In this document: in pieces, positions 1 to 5,196 of the stretch | How positions within the stretch are numbered: position 1 is the first letter of the stretch | Layout of the letters: every line of letters starts with the position of its first letter | Origin: Hellea balneolensis | GTDB taxonomy: Bacteria; Pseudomonadota; Alphaproteobacteria; Caulobacterales; Maricaulaceae | NCBI GenBank assembly: GCA_003233025.1 | Contig: QIKS01000256.1 | Coordinates: forward strand, 1-5,196 | Reading direction: 5' to 3' | DNA length: 5,196 nucleotides | The notes under the pieces: model-generated | Told to the model about the DNA's origin: nothing | Databases searched by the model: none | Seen by the model: only the letters and a program-made list of their open reading frames with translations | Position numbers and translations under genes: made by a program

Positions 1-880
1 TAATCAGTGCGTGGGCATCTTGCAATGATAAATCATCATCAAGATCAAGCTGCATCTGCATATGGACATAGGGGCCGGATGCACGGGTGCGCAAATCGCG
101 CACGGCGGATATACGTTTGTCATACAAAGCCAGTTCCTCAATCAGCTTGCGCTCGGCGGCGGGCAGTTCATGGTCGAGCAATTGGCTCCAGGCCAAATGG
201 CCGATTTTATACGCCGTATATAAAAGCCACAGGGCAATGCCAACACCAACAAGAGCATCAGCGCGCAAAAATGGAGTATAACTGGTTAAAACAATGCCGG
301 CGATGACGGCAATATTGGCCGACATATCTGCCATATAATGGGCCCTGTCACCGCGCACGGCCAAAGAACCGGTTGCTTTAATCGCCCAACTTTGGGCGAT
401 GAGCAGCCATGTTGTGACCAAAATAGCAAAGACCATAGCGGCAATGGCATAGCCGCTTTGCTCAACCATAGAGGGGTTTTGGACGGATTGTGCAGCGCGT
501 TCCAGAATATGGACGGAGGCCAGAACAATCAGGCACACCTGCAAAACGGCGGCAAACCCTTCCGCTTTCCCCCGTCCGAACCGGTAGTTTTTATCGGGCG
601 CACGAGCGGCATAGCGCACAGCAAAAAAGCTTGACAAGCTGGCCAGAAAATCAAGGCCGGAATGTACCAGTGACGACAAAATACCAAGGGAACCCGACTC
701 GCGAAAAACCGCCAGCTTAATCAAGATAAGCACGACACCAACACCGACCGAAAACGTGGTTATGCGGCGGGTAATGCGCGCACTGTCGGCAACCAAAAGA
801 CGGCCGGCCCGGCCTTCCCGTTCAGGGATAGCTGGCCCTTTACCCTTGCCTTTTGGTGTTGTATTGTTGCGTTTGGTCAT
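1..880 (-). CDS. Cation diffusion facilitator (CDF) metal exporter, FieF-like, 3' end cut by window edge
   Basis: Proton-coupled efflux of divalent metal (Zn, Fe, Cd or similar) across the inner membrane, by family. Reading leftwards from the ATG at 880-878, 293 codons are visible with no stop; FieF-type proteins run to about 300-330 residues, so only the end is missing. After a basic hydrophilic N-tail (about 1-35), hydrophobic segments lie near 43-59, 66-87, 108-128, 143-162, 180-200 and 205-225. TM2 holds HSGLD (H73, D77) and TM5 holds HYMAD (H181, D185), the transport-site ligands. The loop YRFGRGKAE (99-107) and the cytoplasmic DLRTRASGP (about 262-270) are family hallmarks. The start is the only one possible: an in-frame stop lies at 898-896. 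No Shine-Dalgarno precedes it. It is divergent from the peptidase gene. The family is certain; the metal is not. The site-A ligands suggest zinc (see findings). Confidence 0.93.
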   Translation of the reverse strand, partial: MTKRNNTTPKGKGKGPAIPEREGRAGRLLVADSARITRRITTFSVGVGVVLILIKLAVFRESGSLGILSSLVHSGLDFLASLSSFFAVRYAARAPDKNYRFGRGKAEGFAAVLQVCLIVLASVHILERAAQSVQNPSMVEQSGYAIAAMVFAILVTTWLLIAQSWAIKATGSLAVRGDRAHYMADMSANIAVIAGIVLTSYTPFLRADALVGVGIALWLLYTAYKIGHLAWSQLLDHELPAAERKLIEELALYDKRISAVRDLRTRASGPYVHMQMQLDLDDDLSLQDAHALI

Positions 881-901
881 TATATATCGCGACGATTAAG
901 G

Positions 902-925
902 GGGTGAAATTATCATTATACACCC
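902..925. repeat. Short inverted repeat over the CDF gene -10 box (possible operator)
   Basis: GGGTG (902-906) and CACCC (921-925) are complementary 5-base arms around a 14-base AT-rich centre that contains the candidate -10 box of the CDF gene. On the minus strand the centre carries the tandem hexamers TATAAT-GATAAT (920-909), which match 11 of the first 12 bases of the E. coli Fur box consensus; the third, inverted hexamer is absent. The position would suit a repressor site. AT-rich DNA gives such matches by chance, so this is a suggestion only. Confidence 0.3.
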
Positions 926-943
926 GGTTTCGACATGTGTTGT
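915..943 (-). promoter_or_regulatory. Candidate promoter of the CDF exporter gene
   Basis: On the minus strand a perfect TATAAT lies at 920-915, 34 bases before the start codon. A weak -35 match (ACAACA, 943-938, 3 of 6 to TTGACA) sits 17 bases further upstream. Transcription would begin near 908 and give a leader of roughly 28 bases with no ribosome binding site. The -10 match is strong but the -35 is poor, so an activator or a different sigma factor is possible. Inferred from pattern only. Confidence 0.4.
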
Positions 944-944
944 T
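928..944 (+). repeat. Direct repeat copy 1 (ATGTGTTGTT)
   Basis: TTTCG-AC-ATGTGTTGTT at 928-944. The 10-base core ATGTGTTGTT (935-944) recurs exactly at 1014-1023, and both copies are preceded by TTTCG; this copy has two extra bases between the parts. It lies just upstream of the candidate -10 box of the minus-strand exporter gene and covers its -35 region. It might be a regulator site shared by the two divergent genes. Function unknown. Confidence 0.5.
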
Positions 945-973
945 ATACCATTACCTTTACAAATCATAGCTTT

Positions 974-1002
974 TTTACGTGACAAACCCGCGCAATTATA
1001 TT
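974..1002 (+). promoter_or_regulatory. Candidate promoter of the peptidase-uppP operon
   Basis: TTTACG (974-979, 4 of 6 to TTGACA), a 17-base spacer and TATATT (997-1002, 5 of 6 to TATAAT) form a reasonable sigma-70-type promoter. Transcription would begin near 1009, leaving a leader of about 40 bases before the peptidase start. An overlapping alternative -10, TATTAT (999-1004), is also possible. The region is AT-rich, so the match could be chance. Confidence 0.35.
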
Positions 1003-1015
1003 ATCGATTTTCGAT
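1003..1015. repeat. Small inverted repeat near the expected operon start site
   Basis: ATCGA (1003-1007) and TCGAT (1011-1015) are exact complementary arms separated by TTT. The element lies just after the candidate -10 box, where transcription of the peptidase-uppP operon would begin, and its right arm overlaps the second copy of the ATGTGTTGTT direct repeat. It could be a small operator. Five-base arms are weak evidence. Confidence 0.25.
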
Positions 1016-1023
1016 GTGTTGTT
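1009..1023 (+). repeat. Direct repeat copy 2 (ATGTGTTGTT)
   Basis: TTTCG-ATGTGTTGTT at 1009-1023, the second copy of the repeat at 928-944. The cores start 79 bases apart in the same orientation. This copy falls in the presumed 5' leader of the peptidase mRNA, 25 bases before the start codon. Confidence 0.5.
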
Positions 1024-1035
1024 CGGGGTTTTATC

Positions 1036-1041
1036 AAGGGA
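1036..1041 (+). promoter_or_regulatory. Ribosome binding site of the M1 peptidase gene
   Basis: AAGGGA followed by 7 bases and the ATG at 1049. It decides the start: the nearer ATG at 1042 directly abuts this site, leaving no spacer, and opens a frame of only four codons, whereas 1049 has ideal spacing. Confidence 0.75.
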
Positions 1042-1048
1042 ATGAAAA

Positions 1049-3802
1049 ATGAGTGATTTGTATAAAAATATAATGGTTTTTTGTGTTGTCGGAACGGTGG
1101 GCTTGGCCGCATGTTCAAATGAGGCGGTTAATACGCCAGACGAGACGGACATGACCCCCAAAATGGCTGCTGATAAAAACCCAGATGCCATTCCCCATGC
1201 CCAGCTTGGCAGCAATGTTATTCCAACCGCCTATAAGATTGATTATAGGATTGACCCCCGCGAAGACGGGTTTTCCGGCGTTGTCCATATTGACGTTGAT
1301 ATCGAAAAAGCAACCCAGAAAATTTGGTTACATGGTCAGGAGATGACGGTGACGGGCGCCGCGGCTTTATTGGAAAACGGAGATAGCATTGCCATGGCTT
1401 ATTCCGAAGTTCCCATGCTCGAAGCCCCGTCTGGCATTGCCATGCTGGAGCTGGACGTACCGATTGGCCCTGGACAAATTACCTTAAGCATTCCGTTTGA
1501 AACTCCTTATAATCTGGCGTTAAATTCCGCCTATAAATCCATTCGTAGCAATGGCGAGCAAGCTGACCATTATGTGATCACCCAATTTGAGGCTATCGGT
1601 GCCAGACAAGCTTTCCCCGGCTTTGATGAAAGCCGCTTTAAAATACCATTTTCCGTCAGCATTACCGCCCCCACCATCGATACGGTCTATGCCAACACAC
1701 CTGTGATCAGCAGCGAACCGACTGATGACGGCTGGACAAAACATGTCTTTGCCAAAACCCGGCCTTTGCCAACCTATTTGCTGGCCTTTGGTGTCGGTCC
1801 TTGGGACGTGGTGGAGCATGAAGACCTGGCGCCGACAAATATTCGCGACCGCGCCGTGCCCTTGCGCGGCATTACGGCACGGGGTGAAGGCGAGAACATC
1901 CGTTATGCCCTTGAAAATACGGCGGGCATTTTGGAGGCCATGGAAACCTATTTCGGCACGCCTTATCCTTATGAGAAAATCGACCTTATCGCGGCGCCGG
2001 AATATGCATTTGGCGCCATGGAAAACCCCGGCGCCATTGTCTATACGGAATTTTTAATGCTGATGGATGAGAACTCATCTTTGGGTCAAAGACGGGCTTA
2101 TGCTCGCGTGCATTCCCACGAGCTGGCCCATCAATGGTTTGGCAATCTGGTCACACCTGTCTGGTGGGAAGATATCTGGCTTAACGAAGCTTTCGCCACA
2201 TGGATGGGCAATAAAGCCATTGATCTGTGGAAGCCCGAAGGCAATTTTGACCGGCTAACCTTAAACGCATCTTTGGGCGTTATGGCCACCGATTCCCTTG
2301 CTTCAACCCGGCAAATCCGCGAGCCTTTATTGCGCAGCGAAAATGTCATGGATCAATTTGACGGCATTACTTACCGCAAAGGCGGCGGGGTGTTATCGAT
2401 GTTTGAAAGCTATCTCGGCGAGGAAGGTTTTCAAAAAGGCGTGCGGTTGCACATGGAAAGATTTAAAGACGACATTGCTTCAGCCGATGATTTTTTCCAG
2501 TCCCTGGCCGATGGCTCGGGCGATGCCAAAGTGGTTGCGGCCATGCAAAGTTTCGTCGACCAGCCGGGCTTGCCTTTGGTCAGCGCCAAGCTCGACTGCA
2601 CCGGCGATGTCCATAAATTGGAAATTTCCCAGTCTCGTTACGCGCCCTTAGGCTCAACTATTGCCCAAGGGCAAAAATGGCAAATCCCGGTATGTGCGCG
2701 CTATGACAGTGATGGCAGTTCGCAAAAAACCTGTTCCTTGTTGTCAGAAGCAAGCTCGACACTTGTTTTGGAAAGTCAGTCCTGCCCAGCGTGGATAACA
2801 TTAAACGCCGACGGGGCCGGGTATTACCGGTATTCTATGGACAGTGCGGCCTGGGCTGGATTGCTCGGCAATCTTGATCAGCTCAATGCGCGCGAAATCC
2901 TGACGGTGCTTGATAGTTTAAGGGCTTCTTATAATGCGGGGAAAATGGATAGCGACACGTATCTCGACGGGCTGGCCGCATTTGCTGCTTTGAAAGAATA
3001 TGACGTGGCGTCGCGTGCAGGCGGTGGTATCGGTAATATGTATAACCGATTATTGCCGGTTTCCGCCCGCCCCGATGTCGCCCGCTATACCCGTGAACTT
3101 TCCGCCGAACGCTATGAACGGATTAAAGACGGCAATGATGTTGAGGCCAATTTACTGGCACCGACCTTGGCCGGGAGATTGGTAAATTTTGGCGGCGACG
3201 AAACTTTGAAAGCAAAATTTGCTGACGCTGGCGCCCGCTATCTTGGCCTTGACGGCCCGGCGGATAAAACCGCATTGGCCGCCAATATGCGCAGTCTCGG
3301 CCTGGCCACCGCCTTTGAAGTGCGCGGCGAGGCAGCATTACCGGCCTTGATGGACTTGGTAAAAACCGGCACGCCTGCGGAAAAAGGCGGTGCCGTACGC
3401 GCCATATCAGCCGCGCAAGACCCGGCCCTTGTTGCCCGCCTACTCGACGAAGCTTTGAATAATACCGATGTCTTTACCAGCCGCCAAGCCAGTGGTTTGG
3501 TCGGTGGTTTCATGGGACGCCCGGCCCACAGGGACGCAACATGGGAATGGTTTAAAACCAATTTTGATGCTTTCGTCGCAGCGCGTATCGCCGATGTTCG
3601 CTTGGGCACAATGCCGCGTTATGCCGGCGGATTTTGTTCGTTAGAACGGGCTGCAGAGGCGGAAGAATTTTTCACGTCCAAAGCTGATATCATCCCCGGC
3701 TATGAGCGTTCTTTGGCCCAAACCTTAGAAGCGATAAATCTATGCACCGCCTTCAAGGCCGCGAAATCTGAAGAGCTGGCCGCCGCATTGGCTGCGCGTT
3801 AG
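1049..3802 (+). CDS. M1-family zinc aminopeptidase, lipoprotein (aminopeptidase N/ERAP-like)
   Basis: Removes N-terminal residues from peptides using one catalytic zinc. The 917-residue product starts with a lipoprotein signal: a hydrophobic stretch ending in lipobox LAAC (19-22), so C22 would be lipidated; S23 has no Asp-type inner-membrane retention signal, which by the E. coli rule suggests the outer membrane. A polar linker (about 23-50) precedes the M1 N-terminal beta domain (about 55-250), with ARQAFPGFDE at 185-194. The catalytic domain has GAMEN (322-326), HELAH (357-361) and E380, giving the two His and one Glu zinc ligands with E358 as catalytic base. Y442 in YRKGGG fits the transition-state tyrosine. 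An ERAP1_C-like helical domain begins near the GYYR at 591-594 and runs to the end. An in-frame stop at 1043-1045 fixes the ATG at 1049 as the first start. All key residues are present, so it should be active. Peptide specificity cannot be read. uppP follows after 21 bases. Confidence 0.95.
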   Translation: MSDLYKNIMVFCVVGTVGLAACSNEAVNTPDETDMTPKMAADKNPDAIPHAQLGSNVIPTAYKIDYRIDPREDGFSGVVHIDVDIEKATQKIWLHGQEMTVTGAAALLENGDSIAMAYSEVPMLEAPSGIAMLELDVPIGPGQITLSIPFETPYNLALNSAYKSIRSNGEQADHYVITQFEAIGARQAFPGFDESRFKIPFSVSITAPTIDTVYANTPVISSEPTDDGWTKHVFAKTRPLPTYLLAFGVGPWDVVEHEDLAPTNIRDRAVPLRGITARGEGENIRYALENTAGILEAMETYFGTPYPYEKIDLIAAPEYAFGAMENPGAIVYTEFLMLMDENSSLGQRRAYARVHSHELAHQWFGNLVTPVWWEDIWLNEAFATWMGNKAIDLWKPEGNFDRLTLNASLGVMATDSLASTRQIREPLLRSENVMDQFDGITYRKGGGVLSMFESYLGEEGFQKGVRLHMERFKDDIASADDFFQSLADGSGDAKVVAAMQSFVDQPGLPLVSAKLDCTGDVHKLEISQSRYAPLGSTIAQGQKWQIPVCARYDSDGSSQKTCSLLSEASSTLVLESQSCPAWITLNADGAGYYRYSMDSAAWAGLLGNLDQLNAREILTVLDSLRASYNAGKMDSDTYLDGLAAFAALKEYDVASRAGGGIGNMYNRLLPVSARPDVARYTRELSAERYERIKDGNDVEANLLAPTLAGRLVNFGGDETLKAKFADAGARYLGLDGPADKTALAANMRSLGLATAFEVRGEAALPALMDLVKTGTPAEKGGAVRAISAAQDPALVARLLDEALNNTDVFTSRQASGLVGGFMGRPAHRDATWEWFKTNFDAFVAARIADVRLGTMPRYAGGFCSLERAAEAEEFFTSKADIIPGYERSLAQTLEAINLCTAFKAAKSEELAAALAAR

Positions 3803-3813
3803 GCATAAATAAA

Positions 3814-3817
3814 AGGA
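3814..3817 (+). promoter_or_regulatory. Ribosome binding site of uppP
   Basis: AGGA within AAAAGGAA, 6 bases before the ATG at 3824. The whole gap between the peptidase stop and uppP is 21 bases and contains neither a hairpin nor room for a promoter, which supports co-transcription. Confidence 0.7.
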
Positions 3818-3823
3818 ACGGTC

Positions 3824-4657
3824 ATGGATTGGCTGCATCTGATCATCCTGGCAATACTTCAGGGGTTAACCGAGTTTTTGCCAATTTCCAGCTCTGCTCA
3901 TCTGATCCTGCCTGCGCAGATTTTAGGCTGGCCTGACCAAGGCCCGCTCATCGATCTCATGGCCCATCTTGGCACTTTGGGCGCGGTGCTGCTGTATTAC
4001 CGAAAAGATGTCGCCCAGATTGTTTTTGGCGGGTTTGATTTGGTAAGCTTCAAGCCTGAGCGACAGCAAAAACAGCGTGCAAAATTGGCTTTTCATTTAC
4101 TCATCGCGACACCGCCCGCTTTGGCCATGGGGTTGATTATGAGCGTTTATGGTTGGGATCAATTGGTGCGCTCACCAGTGATAATTGCTTGGGCGATGAT
4201 CGGGTTTGGCATTGTGTTGTGGCTGGCGGATATTAAAGGCAAAAGCACCAAGACCATAAAATCTATGGACTGGCAGGCGGCTTTGCTGATCGGCTGTGCG
4301 CAAATGATCGCCTTTATTCCCGGCACGTCGCGCTCTGGCATAACCATGACCGCCGCCCGCGCCCTTGGCTATACCCGCGCCGAATCAGCGCGGTTTTCTA
4401 TGTTGTTGGCCATTCCGATTATCGGGGCAGGCGGGGCTTATGCGCTTTTGAAATTGATACAAAAAGGCGACCAAAACGCCAGTCTGCAAGACGGACTTGT
4501 CGTGGCGGGTCTGTCTTTAGTCACAGCTTATTTCGCCATTTCCGTCTTCATGAAACTGATCGAACGGATCAGTTTTTTCCCATTCATGATTTACCGACTC
4601 GTGGTCGGAGTGGCGCTTTTGTGGTGGGTAATGCAGACGGGAACACCCGGAGTTTAA
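3824..4657 (+). CDS. uppP: Undecaprenyl-diphosphatase (UppP/BacA)
   Basis: Dephosphorylates undecaprenyl diphosphate to undecaprenyl phosphate, recycling the lipid carrier for peptidoglycan and other surface polymers. It is an integral inner-membrane protein whose active site faces the periplasm in known structures; overproduction in E. coli gives bacitracin resistance. The 277 residues match the family's usual 265-280. The first signature is QGLTEFLPISSSAH (13-26): Q13 and E17 form the (E/Q)xxxE motif, and S23 and H26 align with E. coli S27 and H30. The second is PGTSRSG (166-172), where R170 aligns with E. coli R174. The C-terminal ISFFPFMIYR segment is also typical. Several long hydrophobic stretches are visible. 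The ATG has a good ribosome site and the N-terminus matches family members. It is second in a likely two-gene operon with the peptidase. Its TAA overlaps the stop of the convergent gene. Nothing is missing or odd in the protein. Confidence 0.97.
   Translation: MDWLHLIILAILQGLTEFLPISSSAHLILPAQILGWPDQGPLIDLMAHLGTLGAVLLYYRKDVAQIVFGGFDLVSFKPERQQKQRAKLAFHLLIATPPALAMGLIMSVYGWDQLVRSPVIIAWAMIGFGIVLWLADIKGKSTKTIKSMDWQAALLIGCAQMIAFIPGTSRSGITMTAARALGYTRAESARFSMLLAIPIIGAGGAYALLKLIQKGDQNASLQDGLVVAGLSLVTAYFAISVFMKLIERISFFPFMIYRLVVGVALLWWVMQTGTPGV
4553..4578 (+). repeat. Perfect 9-bp inverted repeat with T-run inside uppP (terminator-like)
   Basis: AAACTGATC (4553-4561), loop GAACG, then GATCAGTTT (4567-4575) extending into six T (4573-4578). 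The shape is that of an intrinsic terminator with an upstream A-run, but only 3 of the 9 pairs are G-C, and it lies inside uppP about 77 bases before its stop. It encodes the KLIERISFF segment, which is conserved in the family, so coding constraint may explain part of it. Translating ribosomes would normally stop it folding. Confidence 0.45.
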
Positions 4658-5196
4658 GCTGGTTTTTCTTCGTGAAATTCGCCAGATTTTTTAAATTGCT
4701 TTAATGTTGGCGGGATGATGGCTTCGATGGTTTCGCCTTCTATGCCCAAATCGCTAAGCCCCGGATGGTCGCCGCTGACCACATTATCTGTCCGCAAACG
4801 GGTCAGGATAGGGCTGATAAATGGTAATGTTCCTGAAATTTCGCCGACCAATCCCAAAGCTTGCCCGGCCAGCCAAGGCAGGGGGACTAAGACGGGTTTT
4901 TTGTCAATAGCGCCCATGATAAAAGCCATTAATTCCTTGAATGTATAAATCTTAGGGCCGCCCAGTTCATAGGTTTTTCCGTCTGTGCCTTGGGTGATTT
5001 TCCCGGCGATTGCTTGGGCCACGTCGCCGACATAAACCGGCGAAAACCGTCCCGCACCGCCGCCAATGAGCGGCAAAGCGCGCGTCAATTGTGCCATGCG
5101 GGCAAAGCGGGTGAAGAAACCGTCATTTTCGCCGAACAAAACCGATGGTCTGAAAATGTCGGCGGACGGTATGGCCCGTTTTAAGCTGGCTTCACC
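4654..5196 (-). CDS. NDUFA9-like atypical short-chain dehydrogenase (complex I NDUFA9 subunit family), 5' end off window
   Basis: NAD(P)-binding epimerase-fold protein related to the mitochondrial complex I accessory subunit NDUFA9. The bacterial homologues lie outside nuo operons as a rule, and their biochemical role is not settled. The frame is open from the right edge to the TAA at 4656-4654, giving 180 residues, roughly the C-terminal 55% of a protein usually near 310-330. Visible family motifs are FRPSVLFGENDGFF (15-28 of the visible part), PLIGGG, FSPVYVGDVAQAI and YELGGPKIYTF. The N-terminal nucleotide-binding glycine motif and the YxxxK pair must lie beyond the edge; the first visible residues GEASLKRA should follow YxxxK closely. 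The in-frame TTG at 5139 encodes a leucine inside the conserved RPSVLFG motif and is not the start. The gene is convergent with uppP, with overlapping stops. A plain sugar epimerase is the alternative but fits less well. Confidence 0.88.
   Translation of the reverse strand, partial: GEASLKRAIPSADIFRPSVLFGENDGFFTRFARMAQLTRALPLIGGGAGRFSPVYVGDVAQAIAGKITQGTDGKTYELGGPKIYTFKELMAFIMGAIDKKPVLVPLPWLAGQALGLVGEISGTLPFISPILTRLRTDNVVSGDHPGLSDLGIEGETIEAIIPPTLKQFKKSGEFHEEKPA
4659..4692 (+). terminator. Weak candidate terminator for the peptidase-uppP transcript
   Basis: Just after the uppP stop, CTGG (4659-4662) can pair with CCAG (4682-4685), and inside them TTTC can pair with GAAA around a TTCGT loop; A and six T (4687-4692) follow. 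The stem is short and interrupted, so termination would be inefficient. The element lies within the 3' coding end of the convergent gene. It is the only candidate close to the stop. Confidence 0.25.

Noticed and set aside
286..634. ORFs of 80-98 codons on both strands within the exporter gene
   Set aside because: They are out-of-frame shadows; the CDF reading frame is continuous through them with conserved motifs.
896..910. Possible CtrA site (TTAA-N7-TTAA) upstream of the exporter gene
   Set aside because: TTAA at 896-899 is followed after seven bases by AAAT rather than TTAA, so the second half is absent.
1042..1056. Four-codon ORF (ATG AAA AAT GAG TGA) overlapping the peptidase start, a possible leader peptide
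   Set aside because: The Shine-Dalgarno abuts this ATG with no spacer while spacing to 1049 is ideal; a four-codon frame arises easily by chance.
964..1215. Minus-strand 83-codon ORF across the intergenic region and peptidase start
   Set aside because: It overlaps the lipoprotein signal region of a well-supported gene antisense, has no recognisable product and no clear ribosome site.
3238..3609. Minus-strand 123-codon ORF within the peptidase gene
   Set aside because: Antisense shadow in GC-rich coding DNA; the plus-strand frame is uninterrupted and the translation resembles no family I know.
4654..5139. Complete 161-residue gene starting at the TTG at 5139
   Set aside because: The frame stays open to the window edge, and the upstream residues continue the family's conserved RPSVLFG motif, so this is the 3' part of a longer gene.

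Overview
The window looks like ordinary chromosomal DNA from an alphaproteobacterium with mid-range GC. I base this on the atypical SDR protein of the NDUFA9 (complex I 39-kDa) family, which alphaproteobacteria commonly carry, on the Gram-negative lipoprotein signal of the peptidase, and on the codon usage. I cannot name a genus. All four genes read as intact within the window. I see no phage, transposon, CRISPR, tRNA or rRNA signature.

Layout from left to right. (1) Positions 1-880, minus strand: a cation diffusion facilitator (CDF/FieF-like) metal exporter whose C-terminus runs off the left edge. (2) Positions 881-1048: a 168-bp divergent intergenic region with a candidate promoter for each direction and several short repeats. 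(3) Positions 1049-3802, plus strand: a large M1-family zinc aminopeptidase with a lipoprotein signal peptide, so probably anchored in the cell envelope. (4) Positions 3824-4657, plus strand: uppP (bacA), undecaprenyl-diphosphatase, 21 bp behind the peptidase and probably co-transcribed with it. (5) Positions 4654-5196, minus strand: the C-terminal part of an NDUFA9-like NAD(P)-binding protein. It converges on uppP so tightly that the two stop codons overlap within one TTAA. Its N-terminus lies beyond the right edge.

The peptidase and uppP both act at the envelope: peptide trimming on the periplasmic side, and recycling of the lipid carrier for peptidoglycan and other surface polymers. Their shared transcript is more likely a matter of expression than a joint pathway. 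The metal exporter is transcribed separately, and no direct link to the zinc peptidase can be shown.

No undescribed system is evident. The points worth a second look are the metal-site residues of the CDF protein (HD-HD rather than the DD-HD of E. coli FieF), a Fur-box-like tandem hexamer on its candidate promoter, a direct repeat flanking the divergent promoters, a terminator-shaped hairpin inside uppP, and the overlapping convergent stop codons.
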